Source: Winogradskyella sp.
GTDB taxonomy: Bacteria; Bacteroidota; Bacteroidia; Flavobacteriales; Flavobacteriaceae
Reading direction: 5' to 3'
Length of the DNA stretch: 64,000 nt
Assembly (NCBI RefSeq): GCF_028282165.1
Contig: NZ_JANQIM010000048.1
Coordinates: 22,776 to 86,775 of the forward strand
How positions within the stretch are numbered: position 1 is the first letter of the stretch; each line of letters begins with the position of its first letter. A model generated the notes under the pieces. That model saw only the letters and a program-made list of their open reading frames with translations, was not told the DNA's origin and did not search any database. Position numbers and translations under genes: made by a program. Shown one piece after another: positions 1 through 8,372 of the stretch.

Positions 1-104
1 AGACGTAGATAAATATATAAAAGCAAAATGTTTTTATAATCTTAGTAGAAATCTTAATTATTATTAAGCGGTTATAATTAAGGTTAATTTAGTTTAGTTA
101 GGGC

Positions 105-135
105 AAAACCCATCTGTAAGCCACAGATGGGTTTT
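105..135. terminator. Bidirectional hairpin terminator
   Basis: A perfect 13-bp stem (105-117 pairing with 123-135) with a 5-nt loop and A/T-rich ends lies 3 bases past the stop codon of the minus-strand gene at 139-525. The A-run on one arm and T-run on the other would let it work in both directions. Bases 1-104 show no coding signal. Confidence 0.8.
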
Positions 136-138
136 GAT

Positions 139-525
139 TTATAATTGATCTTTATAGTATTCATCATAATGGTGAGTGAATTCGGATTTCATTATTTCAG
201 AGTTAATGCCCCCAAACTGAATTTCTGTTTCATTTTCTTTTTCGAAAACTGTTATTGAACCTCCCCAACCTTTTAGTTCTTTGTCGTTTTCTTTTAAGAC
301 TTTTAGCATTGGGATTATAGCAGTATCTATAAATTTGTGGTTAGGCTCATCATGATTGATAGGTATATTTCTTTTTAAACAAAATGACTTAATAAATTCA
401 TACGGAGATTCTGTATTTATAAATGTAATTTTGCCATGCACCACTCCCATTGGAACATCTGCAAACTCGAACAGCGTTTTTCCAATTAGAATTCCATCAA
501 GGAATATTGAATAGATTTTTGCCAA
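139..525 (-). CDS. Hypothetical protein, 128 aa
   Basis: I cannot assign a function. The protein is soluble, acidic and has no signal peptide or membrane segment. It opens with a beta-strand-like KIYSIFLDG stretch followed by an ADVPMGVVHG motif. The start appears to be TTG (523-525), because a stop codon lies directly upstream in frame; the next Met (in PMGVV) would cut into the conserved-looking beginning. It sits 20 bp after the DUF349 gene on the same strand and is closed by a strong terminator at 105-135. The compact all-domain layout is reminiscent of small immunity-type proteins, but that is only an impression. Confidence 0.6.
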   Translation of the reverse strand: MAKIYSIFLDGILIGKTLFEFADVPMGVVHGKITFINTESPYEFIKSFCLKRNIPINHDEPNHKFIDTAIIPMLKVLKENDKELKGWGGSITVFEKENETEIQFGGINSEIMKSEFTHHYDEYYKDQL

Positions 526-545
526 TTAAGGTTTCGTAAATTTGC

Positions 546-2633
546 TTAACTATACATCCCACGGATCTTAGCCAATTTAGCTTTCCAGGTTTCTAGTTCT
601 TGTTTATGCTTATCAATGTTCTTTAAAACCTCTTTGACCAATGGGTTGGTCTCATCGACATTAGAGAAAAACTGTAAGTTGTTCTCCAATTGGGTAATTT
701 CAGATTGAACTTCGCCGATTTTCTTTCGGATAAAATTCTGCTCGTTATCCAATAGTCGTGTATCTTCATTATTACTGGCCAGATTTTCGAGCTTACTTTC
801 AAACTTTACCATGTCTAGTTTCGACTTATCCATTTTAAGTTTATCAAAGGCTTCATCAATAGCTTTGTAAAACTTCCCGTCGATATAGCGTTTATTTTGC
901 GGTACATAGCCAATGGCTTTCCAATCGGCAATTCTTGCTTTTAAGGTTTCAACATCAGCTTTGTTATCTCCACTGAACTTCATAGCCTTTAATTCGTCCA
1001 ATAGTTTTACTTTTTTATCAAACGCATCATACAAATGCTGATTTTCCGCTTTACGCTGGGCATGCATTCTGTCAAAGTAGTAATTACAGGCATCTTTAAA
1101 TTGCTTCCAAATTTTATCGCTATCCCGCCTTGGGACGTGTCCTATCTTTTTCCAATCGCTTTGTATTTTTTTCATTAAAGGAGTCACCACAGCAAAGTCA
1201 TCACTATCCTTATTTTCTTCGGCTATCTTAATCAGCTCACGTTTCTTTTGAAGATTTTCGTATTGGTCTTTCTTTAGTTCTTTATAAAACTTATTTTTTC
1301 CGCGATTAAAGGTCCTTACGGTGTCCTTAAATTTGGCCCAAGTGGCTTCGTTAACCTTTAAAGGTACTTTACCTGCATTGAAAAAGGCTTCTCTTAAGGC
1401 TTCAACTTCTCTAATTTTTTTCTGCCATGCGCCATGCGAATTAGCCGTATCGTCAGCAATGGCTTGTATTTGAGAGATGATTTCTTCTTTCTTTTTAAGA
1501 TTCTTTTCATAGGCCTTATCGAGATCTGCATAATAAGCCTGGCGCTTGTCATGTATGGTTTTAGTAGCCTTGCTAAAACGCTCCCAAATTTCTTCTCGGT
1601 GTTCTTTAGCCACAGGACCTAGCTCTTCTTTCCATAATTTATGAAGTACCTGTAATTCTCTAAAAGACCTATTAATATTATCATCTTTAACCAGTTCCTC
1701 GGCACGTTCTATGATTTTTAACTTTTGCTCATAGTTGTGCTTAAAGTCCATATCTCGCAAATCGTTATTGAGATGTAAGAAGTCATAAAAGCGCTCTACA
1801 TGATGGTGATAGGTGTTCCAAGCATTGTTGTATTTGTCTCTTGGAATGGGACCTGCATTGCGCCATTTTTCTTGAAGGTCCTTAAAATGCTTGTAGGTCG
1901 TATTGATGTTTTCTTCAACATTCAACAAGCCTTTTATTTCTTCGATAATTGCTAATCGGTTATCGAGATTTTGCTTTAAGTTTTGCTCGCGTTCTTTGTA
2001 ATAAGCATTAATAGCCTGCTTGTAATCTTTATATAATTGGTTGAACAGCTTTTTGGAATCGTTGGTGTAATAGAAGTCTATTTCGTTACCACCTTCATTC
2101 AGGAATTCTTCTTTTTTCTCTTCAACAAGTTGGTTGAATTTCGCATTGAATTCAGCCTTAATTTGATTGACCTGTTTTGATATGGTCTGAATCTTATGAT
2201 GCTTTAAAAGTCGATTCAATTCCGTTGCCAGATCTTGCATAGACATGGCATGATAATCTTTTTCTTCTACTTCGTGGCGTTCTGCATTGGCTTCATCTTC
2301 AGCATCTTCAGCGTTAGAAGCTTCAATTTCGGCATGTGCTTCAGAGTCGGTAACTTCTGCAATATCAGAAGTGACTTCCCCAACCGTTTCCAAGTTTTCA
2401 TCTTTAGCTTCATCTTCGGCATCTTCAGTATTTGAAGCTTCAATTTCGGCTTGTACTTCAGAGTCAGTAACTGCTTTAACATCAGATGTGACTTCTTGAG
2501 CCGTTTCTGTGTTTTCGATATCGGCTTCAACTGTATTTTCGACTTTAGTAGTCGTTTCTTCTTTTAGAGTAGTGTCTTTAGTTTCTACTTCTTTTTTTCC
2601 ATCTGCTTCTTGCAGGTTATCATTCTCAGACAT
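546..2633 (-). CDS. DUF349 domain-containing protein
   Basis: A 695-residue cytoplasmic, highly charged, mostly helical protein. Residues 1-125 are very acidic and low in complexity, with a 39-residue tandem duplication. After this come at least five DUF349 modules of about 75-80 residues, each with a W..(I/A)G.(V/I)P...(D/N).IW..F core, near residues 259, 339, 421, 498 and 576. The last 60 residues form a probable coiled coil. DUF349 proteins are widespread in Bacteroidota and their biochemical role is not established. There is no signal peptide. The gene follows aroE on the same strand with a gap of about 150 bp, so it may have its own promoter, though I saw no TAnnTTTG box there. Confidence 0.9.
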   Translation of the reverse strand: MSENDNLQEADGKKEVETKDTTLKEETTTKVENTVEADIENTETAQEVTSDVKAVTDSEVQAEIEASNTEDAEDEAKDENLETVGEVTSDIAEVTDSEAHAEIEASNAEDAEDEANAERHEVEEKDYHAMSMQDLATELNRLLKHHKIQTISKQVNQIKAEFNAKFNQLVEEKKEEFLNEGGNEIDFYYTNDSKKLFNQLYKDYKQAINAYYKEREQNLKQNLDNRLAIIEEIKGLLNVEENINTTYKHFKDLQEKWRNAGPIPRDKYNNAWNTYHHHVERFYDFLHLNNDLRDMDFKHNYEQKLKIIERAEELVKDDNINRSFRELQVLHKLWKEELGPVAKEHREEIWERFSKATKTIHDKRQAYYADLDKAYEKNLKKKEEIISQIQAIADDTANSHGAWQKKIREVEALREAFFNAGKVPLKVNEATWAKFKDTVRTFNRGKNKFYKELKKDQYENLQKKRELIKIAEENKDSDDFAVVTPLMKKIQSDWKKIGHVPRRDSDKIWKQFKDACNYYFDRMHAQRKAENQHLYDAFDKKVKLLDELKAMKFSGDNKADVETLKARIADWKAIGYVPQNKRYIDGKFYKAIDEAFDKLKMDKSKLDMVKFESKLENLASNNEDTRLLDNEQNFIRKKIGEVQSEITQLENNLQFFSNVDETNPLVKEVLKNIDKHKQELETWKAKLAKIRGMYS
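2262..2495 (-). repeat. 117-bp tandem duplication inside the DUF349 gene
   Basis: Two diverged in-frame copies (2379-2495 and 2262-2378), each encoding 39 residues that begin EVTSD and contain AEIEASN.EDAEDEA. The period is exactly 117 bp. They lengthen the acidic N-terminal tail without changing frame. Confidence 0.85.
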
Positions 2634-2783
2634 GAGTCATATAATTTTATTAGGATGTTAAAGATACTAACAACTCATTGAACTACAAAGGAAATAAAAG
2701 TTGAGCTTGGCTTATTAATTATTTATGAGGGCGTTTTGGAGTTTATACGTTTAAATGACTGTTAGCTCAAGACCATTCACTGA

Positions 2784-3545
2784 TTAAGACTTATTCCAAA
2801 TATCCCAGGATTTTTCGGCCTGAAGTTTCAACATTTCCAACCCGTTAATTGTCGTTGCTCCTTTAATGTCTCCGCAGCTTAGAAATTTGGTTTGCTCAGG
2901 GTTGTAGATAAGGTCGTAAAGAATATGCTTCTCTGTTATGGCATCATATGGAATGTCAGGACATTCGTTGACATTTGGAAAAGTACCAATTGGCGTACAG
3001 TTGATGATGATGTGATAAGATGAAATGATATCATCAGTTAAGTCTGAGTACAAGAATTTTACACCTTCTTTCTCGTGCCGTGACACATAATCGTACTGAA
3101 TTTTTAGCTTTTTTAGTGCATAGGCTATGGCTTTTGATGCGCCTCCAGTTCCCAGGATTAAAGCTCGCTTATGATATTTTTTTAAGTATGGTTTTAACGA
3201 ATTTTTAAAACCATAATAATCTGTATTATAGCCAATAAGCTTTTGGTAGCGTGTGATTCTTATCGTATTTACGGCACCTATTTTACGAGCGCGTTTATTC
3301 AAATCATCTAACATCGGAATTACTGCTTCCTTGTACGGAATGGTAACATTTAAACCTTTTAAGCCTGGAGTCGTTTTAATAATAGCATTAAGCTCCTCTA
3401 TGTGTTGTATATCGAAGTTAACGTAAGAATGTGGCAATTCTTCGTGTTCAAATTTATCTGCAAAATAACCTCTTGAAAATGAATAGGAAATATTTTTTCC
3501 TACGAGACCGAATTTAAGTTTTGATTTGTCTTGTGCGTTGTCCAT
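2784..3545 (-). CDS. aroE: Shikimate dehydrogenase (NADP+)
   Basis: Catalyses the NADPH-dependent reduction of 3-dehydroshikimate to shikimate in aromatic amino-acid synthesis; cytoplasmic. At 253 aa it is slightly short for AroE but complete. Visible motifs are the substrate-binding SYSFSRGYF near residue 21, NVTIPYK with the catalytic Lys, GAVNTI, NTD with the catalytic Asp, the Rossmann loop GTGGASKA, NCTPIGTFP, and the C-terminal NGLEML. The ATG at 3545 lies 32 bases inside the upstream DUF368 gene, so translation of the two is probably coupled. The link to DUF368 genes is positional and need not be functional. Confidence 0.95.
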   Translation of the reverse strand: MDNAQDKSKLKFGLVGKNISYSFSRGYFADKFEHEELPHSYVNFDIQHIEELNAIIKTTPGLKGLNVTIPYKEAVIPMLDDLNKRARKIGAVNTIRITRYQKLIGYNTDYYGFKNSLKPYLKKYHKRALILGTGGASKAIAYALKKLKIQYDYVSRHEKEGVKFLYSDLTDDIISSYHIIINCTPIGTFPNVNECPDIPYDAITEKHILYDLIYNPEQTKFLSCGDIKGATTINGLEMLKLQAEKSWDIWNKS

Positions 3546-4533
3546 ACCATTCTAATCCTAAAACTATAAGGATTCCAAGGACAATATAAGCAATTGCAAT
3601 ATAAGTTTCGGCAGTAGCTTCAGGGAAAAAACGTTCATAGTTCCCAACAATCTGTGAACCAGTAGAATCCAAAATATAACTGCCATCACTATTTGTTTTA
3701 TAGATGGTTTCTTTCCAAGGCCATACCACGCCAAGTGATCCAACAATAAACCCTACAAGTGTAGCTAAGGTAATATTTTTGTAATGCTTTAGTATGTAAT
3801 TAAGTACGTGCGAAAAAGTTACTAAACCTGTAACTGAGCCTAACGTAAATACACCTAGGACTTTTAGCATGCGTATCCTTACCTCATCTTTTATGAAGTC
3901 AAAATTTCCTGAAAAAATTTCTGTAATTGTATCATATAGTGCATTAACTGAATCAACCAGAAGTAATACATAATTTCCTAGCAAAATTAGAATGAATGAA
4001 CCCGAGAAACCGGGAAGTGTCATACCAGAAACGCTTACGATACCACAGAAAAAAACAAACCAAAGATTGTCATTTTCCTTAGCAGGATCTAGAAAGCTAA
4101 TACTGATGCCTATAGCAGTACCAAGGATTAGCGCAGTTATTGTTTTTTTATTCCAAGCTTTAAAATCTTTACTAATGTAGTAGATGGATCCTAAGATCAT
4201 TCCGAAGAAAGCGCTCCAAACATACAGTTCGTAATTAACGATGAGGTAGTCTAAAATTTTAGAGACACTAAAATAGCTAACCACCATCCCTAAGAACAAA
4301 AGCCCTAAAAATCTACCATTGATGTACTGGTAGAAGCTCCCAAAACGACCATTGATTAATAGCTTGAATGCTGTTTTATTGACACGCTGTAATGAGTAAA
4401 TAAACTCCTCATAAAAACCAGCAACAAAGGCTACAACACCACCAGAAACGCCAGGTACTTTATTTGCAGCTCCCATAGCCAAGCCCTTAATGATCAAAAA
4501 GATACGATCCTTAAAAGTTCTTGTGCTCTGCAT
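3514..4533 (-). CDS. DUF368 membrane protein (PopT-type polyprenyl-phosphate transporter), copy A
   Basis: A 339-residue polytopic inner-membrane protein with about eight hydrophobic segments. The DUF368 signature GAANKVPGVSGGVVAF is at the N-terminus, and a second inverted-repeat-like signature (MTLPGFSGSFILILLG) is at mid-protein. Some DUF368 proteins (PopT) are known to recycle undecaprenyl phosphate across the membrane for envelope polymer synthesis; assignment of that role here is by family. Its start codon shares one base with the stop of the next DUF368 gene (TAATG), and its 3' end overlaps aroE by 32 bp. It diverges from its neighbour mainly in the C-terminal loop before the last helix. 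Confidence 0.9.
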   Translation of the reverse strand: MQSTRTFKDRIFLIIKGLAMGAANKVPGVSGGVVAFVAGFYEEFIYSLQRVNKTAFKLLINGRFGSFYQYINGRFLGLLFLGMVVSYFSVSKILDYLIVNYELYVWSAFFGMILGSIYYISKDFKAWNKKTITALILGTAIGISISFLDPAKENDNLWFVFFCGIVSVSGMTLPGFSGSFILILLGNYVLLLVDSVNALYDTITEIFSGNFDFIKDEVRIRMLKVLGVFTLGSVTGLVTFSHVLNYILKHYKNITLATLVGFIVGSLGVVWPWKETIYKTNSDGSYILDSTGSQIVGNYERFFPEATAETYIAIAYIVLGILIVLGLEWYGQRTRQIKT

Positions 4534-5501
4534 TAAGCTTTGTTTTTATGACGTCCAAGGTATTCCAAGATCAAGATAGTGGTAATCCCTATAACTGTAA
4601 ATATGATGGCCAATAACATTTGATTATCGCCTTCATAAGAAGATGGTAATACACTTTTATCCAAAAGCGTAACTTCTTCACCTTTGGAATTAATTCTAGT
4701 TTTTAAGATTTTTTTCCACGGCCATATTTTATTCAAAGAACCTATCATAAATCCCGTCAAAATGGCGAGAGTTAGATTTTTTTGATGCTTAAACATCCAA
4801 TTTAATGCTTTAGAAAAAACTTTTAACCCAACAACGGCACCGATACCTAACAAGGCAAATTTTAAAAGGGCATCCTTGAACAACTCCATATTACCATTGA
4901 TTAAACCATCTCTTAGGTTGTTTACCGTATCTATAGCTGTTTGGTAAGCCCCTAAAATCAATAAAATAAAAGCCCCAGAAACGCCTGGTAGGATCATGGC
5001 AATTATGGCAATGAAGCCGCAAAACAATAGATAAAAAGGACTGTCTGGTGATGCAAAAGGTTCGGCAAGGGTAATGTAATAGGATAGAACAGAAGTCACT
5101 ATGATGGCTATAATGATTTTTACAGACCAAGTTTTTATTTGTTTGGCTATATATATAATACTTGCCAGAACTAATCCAAAAAAGAAAGACCACAATAAAA
5201 TAGGTTCATTATGTAATAGCCATTTTATTAGTTTGGACAAGGACAAAATACTAATGGCAATTCCTGAAAAAAGCGCTAATAAGAATGTACCGTTTATGGA
5301 TTTCCATGCCGTTTTAAAACCTTGTTGTTTCCATACTCTAAAAACGCTCAGGTTAATTCTATCAATACTTTCAATGAGTTCTTCGTAAATGCCAGAAATA
5401 AAAGCGATTGTACCCCCTGAAACTCCAGGAACAACATCTGCTGCTCCCATAGCTATACCCTTAAAAGCAACGATTAAATAGTCTAAAAAACGTCTCTGCA
5501 T
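4533..5501 (-). CDS. DUF368 membrane protein (PopT-type polyprenyl-phosphate transporter), copy B
   Basis: A 322-residue paralogue of the adjacent gene. It has the same topology with GAADVVPGVSGGTIAF near the N-terminus and MILPGVSGAFILLILG in the second half, the two halves of the presumed lipid-carrier pathway. By family it may flip or recycle C55 undecaprenyl phosphate. It begins 37 bp after the TPR gene on the same strand and overlaps the next DUF368 start by one base, so TPR - DUF368 - DUF368 - aroE looks like one transcript. The order suggests an old tandem duplication. Confidence 0.9.
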   Translation of the reverse strand: MQRRFLDYLIVAFKGIAMGAADVVPGVSGGTIAFISGIYEELIESIDRINLSVFRVWKQQGFKTAWKSINGTFLLALFSGIAISILSLSKLIKWLLHNEPILLWSFFFGLVLASIIYIAKQIKTWSVKIIIAIIVTSVLSYYITLAEPFASPDSPFYLLFCGFIAIIAMILPGVSGAFILLILGAYQTAIDTVNNLRDGLINGNMELFKDALLKFALLGIGAVVGLKVFSKALNWMFKHQKNLTLAILTGFMIGSLNKIWPWKKILKTRINSKGEEVTLLDKSVLPSSYEGDNQMLLAIIFTVIGITTILILEYLGRHKNKA

Positions 5502-5538
5502 TTCTTTTTTTATAAGAAACGCTAAGGTATGGATTTTT

Positions 5539-6945
5539 TTAGTTGGAAGCCTTTTTAGATTCTGAAATTATAGCCTTTATCATTGGTCTATCAACAAGTT
5601 TTGGAAATAGCTCACTGATGATAAAACTGTAGTCGATATTAAGTCTTAAAGCATTTTTAAGGTGAAAGCGACCTTCATCGGTCTGATGCATGGTGAAATA
5701 TAAGCCACTAAGCCTATATTCTATCTCGGAATTTTCTGGATAGAATTCTGCTGCCTGGGTTAAATTATAAATTGCGGCATCGTATTCACCTAGGGCAATT
5801 AGGATATCTGATCGATCTAACCATGTATCTAGCTCGTAATTACCAAGCTCTAAAGTTCGTTTGTAACCAATTTCTGCTTCTTCTAAAAAGTTTAAGCGCT
5901 TATTAATTGTAGCAAAAAGTTTCCAATACAATACGTTCTCGCCATCAATATTCACTGCTTTATTGATATAGTGCAATGCTTTTTGATAGTTTAAACGTTT
6001 CATGTAGAATTTTGTAATGGCAATCCATCCTTTGTCTAACAAGGCATCTTCCTCAACCGTTTTTTTGAAGAACTGTAATGCCATGTCTTCTTTTCCAAGT
6101 TTCTCGTAGCAATGTCCTATTCGTAATAGGGCAAAAGAGGTAGGCTCATCTAAAGCCAAAGTGATCTTATAATTTTCAATAGCTTCTTCGTAATGTTTTA
6201 GCTTTTCTAAAACTTTTCCTTTTTCAATATAAGCACCGACAAAGGTGTCATCTGAGATGATGGCAAAATCGAAGGCAGCGTTAGCTTTGGCATAGTCTTT
6301 TATGGCAAAATATTGGCGACCTAATTGATGCCAAGCCACTTCGCAGTAGGGATTGGAATCCAAGAAGTTGTTGAGGTAAGCGATAGCATCTTCATTTTGA
6401 TCCAAAAAATCGTAGCAGTACACAATATTGTGCAGTGCTGAATAATCAGATGGATCGGACTCTAGGCATTTTTTAAAATAGATAACCGCATTTTCAAACT
6501 GATCTAAGAACAAGTATTCCATACCAATCAAAGCATAAAGATCGGAATCTTCAGAAGGTGTGCTAGAGACATCAATAGCAATAAGCAATACTTCTATCGC
6601 TTTTTCATGTTCATCTTGCTTTGATAACACATTGGCCTTTTGAATAAAAATCTCTTCGTTATTAGGCTCTAAATCATGAAGCATGTCCAAAATATCATCG
6701 GCTTCAGAAAATTTATTCTCTATTACCAATATCTCAACTTGGAATAATCTTAAGTTAACTGAGCTAGGATGTTGCGAGAGTCCGAGTTTAATAGCACGTT
6801 TTGCTAAAGAAATTTTACCATTTTCGAGATAATGGTGGATAATGTTTTCAAATTCATTTGAATCGAAAAACAAAATATCATTTGTTTTTAACATGGATTC
6901 AAATCTAGTAAGCGGAAAGTTTTCGTCGTCGTGACTATAGTTCAT
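5539..6945 (-). CDS. Tetratricopeptide repeat protein, 468 aa
   Basis: A soluble protein without signal peptide, built almost entirely of TPR units. Repeats with the W/Y-G/A-Y-F-A-P pattern can be followed from about residue 45 to 440, for example ALIGMEYLFLDQFENAVIYF, AWHQLGRQYFAIKDYAKANA and ALLRIGHCYEKLGKEDMALQ. Such proteins are protein-interaction scaffolds; the partner is unknown. The N-terminus has a DDENFPLTRFESML segment conserved-looking for a flavobacterial family. It heads the cluster with the two DUF368 genes. About 250 bp of non-coding sequence lies upstream, in which I saw no clear promoter. Confidence 0.85.
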   Translation of the reverse strand: MNYSHDDENFPLTRFESMLKTNDILFFDSNEFENIIHHYLENGKISLAKRAIKLGLSQHPSSVNLRLFQVEILVIENKFSEADDILDMLHDLEPNNEEIFIQKANVLSKQDEHEKAIEVLLIAIDVSSTPSEDSDLYALIGMEYLFLDQFENAVIYFKKCLESDPSDYSALHNIVYCYDFLDQNEDAIAYLNNFLDSNPYCEVAWHQLGRQYFAIKDYAKANAAFDFAIISDDTFVGAYIEKGKVLEKLKHYEEAIENYKITLALDEPTSFALLRIGHCYEKLGKEDMALQFFKKTVEEDALLDKGWIAITKFYMKRLNYQKALHYINKAVNIDGENVLYWKLFATINKRLNFLEEAEIGYKRTLELGNYELDTWLDRSDILIALGEYDAAIYNLTQAAEFYPENSEIEYRLSGLYFTMHQTDEGRFHLKNALRLNIDYSFIISELFPKLVDRPMIKAIISESKKASN

Positions 6946-7196
6946 AAGCGGTTTAAAGATTCACTCGATAATCGAGATTTAAATACACCAATAGTTATTT
7001 TAAAATTTGAGGGCACACCTTTAACTTACTTTGCTTCGGTTAACCCGATGTTATTCATTAATCTAAAATTACAGTTATAGCGTTTAGGACTTGAGTGTTT
7101 GGGTTTTTGTTTTTAACAAAATAATTAACATTGTGGTAAAGGTTTATTAAAATATGTTTTGGGTTGATAATCAGAATTTTAAAAAGAGAAGGTAGA

Positions 7197-8372
7197 TTAA
7201 ATACTATCTAATATGGAAGTGATGATTTGGCAACCTTCTATAATTTCTTCTTTAGAAATTGTCAATGGTGGTGTAATTCTGATGGCCTTAGGTTCAAAAA
7301 GTAACCAAAATAGAATTAAGCCTTCATCTTGAGCACGCAGAATAACCTTATTGGTAACTTCTTCACTCTCGGTTATGGCTGCAAGCATTAATCCTTTGCC
7401 TCTTATCGTTTTAATATGTTTATGTTGAAGATGTTTTCTAATGAGTTGTTCTTTTTCCAGAACGTCTGTCATTAAATTAGATTCCGTAATTTCTTTTAAA
7501 GTTGCCAAAGCTGCAGAGGCTATCACAGGATTACCTCCGAAGGTGGTAATATGACCAAGTTTTGGATTGCTGCTTAAGGTGAGCATCATTTCATTTGAAG
7601 CTGTAAAAGCGCCTATCGGCAGGCCACCTCCTAGACCTTTGCCAGTGACTACAATGTCTGGCTTGCAATTGTAATGTTCAAAACCAAAGAGTTTACCAGT
7701 TCTGCCAATGCCTGGCTGAATCTCGTCCAAGATAAAAACAGCACCAACTTCATTACATCGTTCTTGTACATTTTTAAGATAGTTGTTAGCGGGTTCAATA
7801 AAACCTGCCCCTCCTTGTATGGTTTCTAAAATTACAGCAGCGGTTTTCTCAGTAATCTCTTGTAAACACCAATCACAATTGAATTTAATGTGTTTAATGT
7901 CTGGGATTAGTGGTTGAAAAGGTGTTTTACGTTCTTCATAATCCATAAGACTTAAGGAACCCATAGTATTTCCGTGATAAGCATTTCTGGCAGCTATGAT
8001 TTCTCGTCGTCCTGTATAACGTCTGGCTAACTTTATGCTACCTTCAATGGCTTCAGTTCCAGAATTAACCAAGTAGGTGGTTTCTAAGGGATTTGGCAAA
8101 TGATTGGCTAAAAATTTTGATAGCTCAAGCGCTGGTTCTTGAATATATTCGCCATAAACCATAACATGTAAGTACTTATCTAATTGTACCTTTACAGCCT
8201 CAACAACTTTAGGATGCGAATGTCCTAAACTACAAGCTGAAACTCCAGCTACAAAATCGAGATAAGCTTTTCCTTTTGTATCATAAATATAAGATCCCTT
8301 TGCGTGGCTAATTACCATAGCCAAGGGGTGTGGTGTGGTTTGCGCCTGATATTTTAAAAAGTCCTTGTGCAA
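7197..8372 (-). CDS. Class III PLP-dependent aminotransferase (acetylornithine aminotransferase-like)
   Basis: A 391-residue fold-type I aminotransferase of subgroup III. The PLP-binding Asp is in ILDEIQPGIGRTG, the Schiff-base Lys in VTGKGLGGGLPIG, and the phosphate-binding/omega-acid segment in YLVNSGTEAIEGSIKLARR. The substrate is not decidable from sequence; related genes are labelled aspartate, acetylornithine or ornithine aminotransferase. The start is TTG (8370-8372), directly abutting the TAA of the upstream OstA-like gene. The first 18 residues (HKDFLKYQAQTTPHPLA) fit the family better than the internal ATG at residue 19, so coupled reinitiation at TTG is likely. The role may be in amino-acid metabolism despite the LPS-related neighbour. 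Confidence 0.9.
   Translation of the reverse strand: MHKDFLKYQAQTTPHPLAMVISHAKGSYIYDTKGKAYLDFVAGVSACSLGHSHPKVVEAVKVQLDKYLHVMVYGEYIQEPALELSKFLANHLPNPLETTYLVNSGTEAIEGSIKLARRYTGRREIIAARNAYHGNTMGSLSLMDYEERKTPFQPLIPDIKHIKFNCDWCLQEITEKTAAVILETIQGGAGFIEPANNYLKNVQERCNEVGAVFILDEIQPGIGRTGKLFGFEHYNCKPDIVVTGKGLGGGLPIGAFTASNEMMLTLSSNPKLGHITTFGGNPVIASAALATLKEITESNLMTDVLEKEQLIRKHLQHKHIKTIRGKGLMLAAITESEEVTNKVILRAQDEGLILFWLLFEPKAIRITPPLTISKEEIIEGCQIITSILDSI

Noticed and set aside
537..544. TAAATTTG on the plus strand between the first two genes
   Set aside because: It matches the -7 consensus but points into the antisense of the DUF349 gene, where no plus-strand gene exists; A/T-rich chance match.
2267..2530. 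Alternative-frame ORFs over the acidic repeats
   Set aside because: Artifacts of low-complexity repeats in other frames, with biased composition (K/L/M-rich, S/A-rich) and no start signal.
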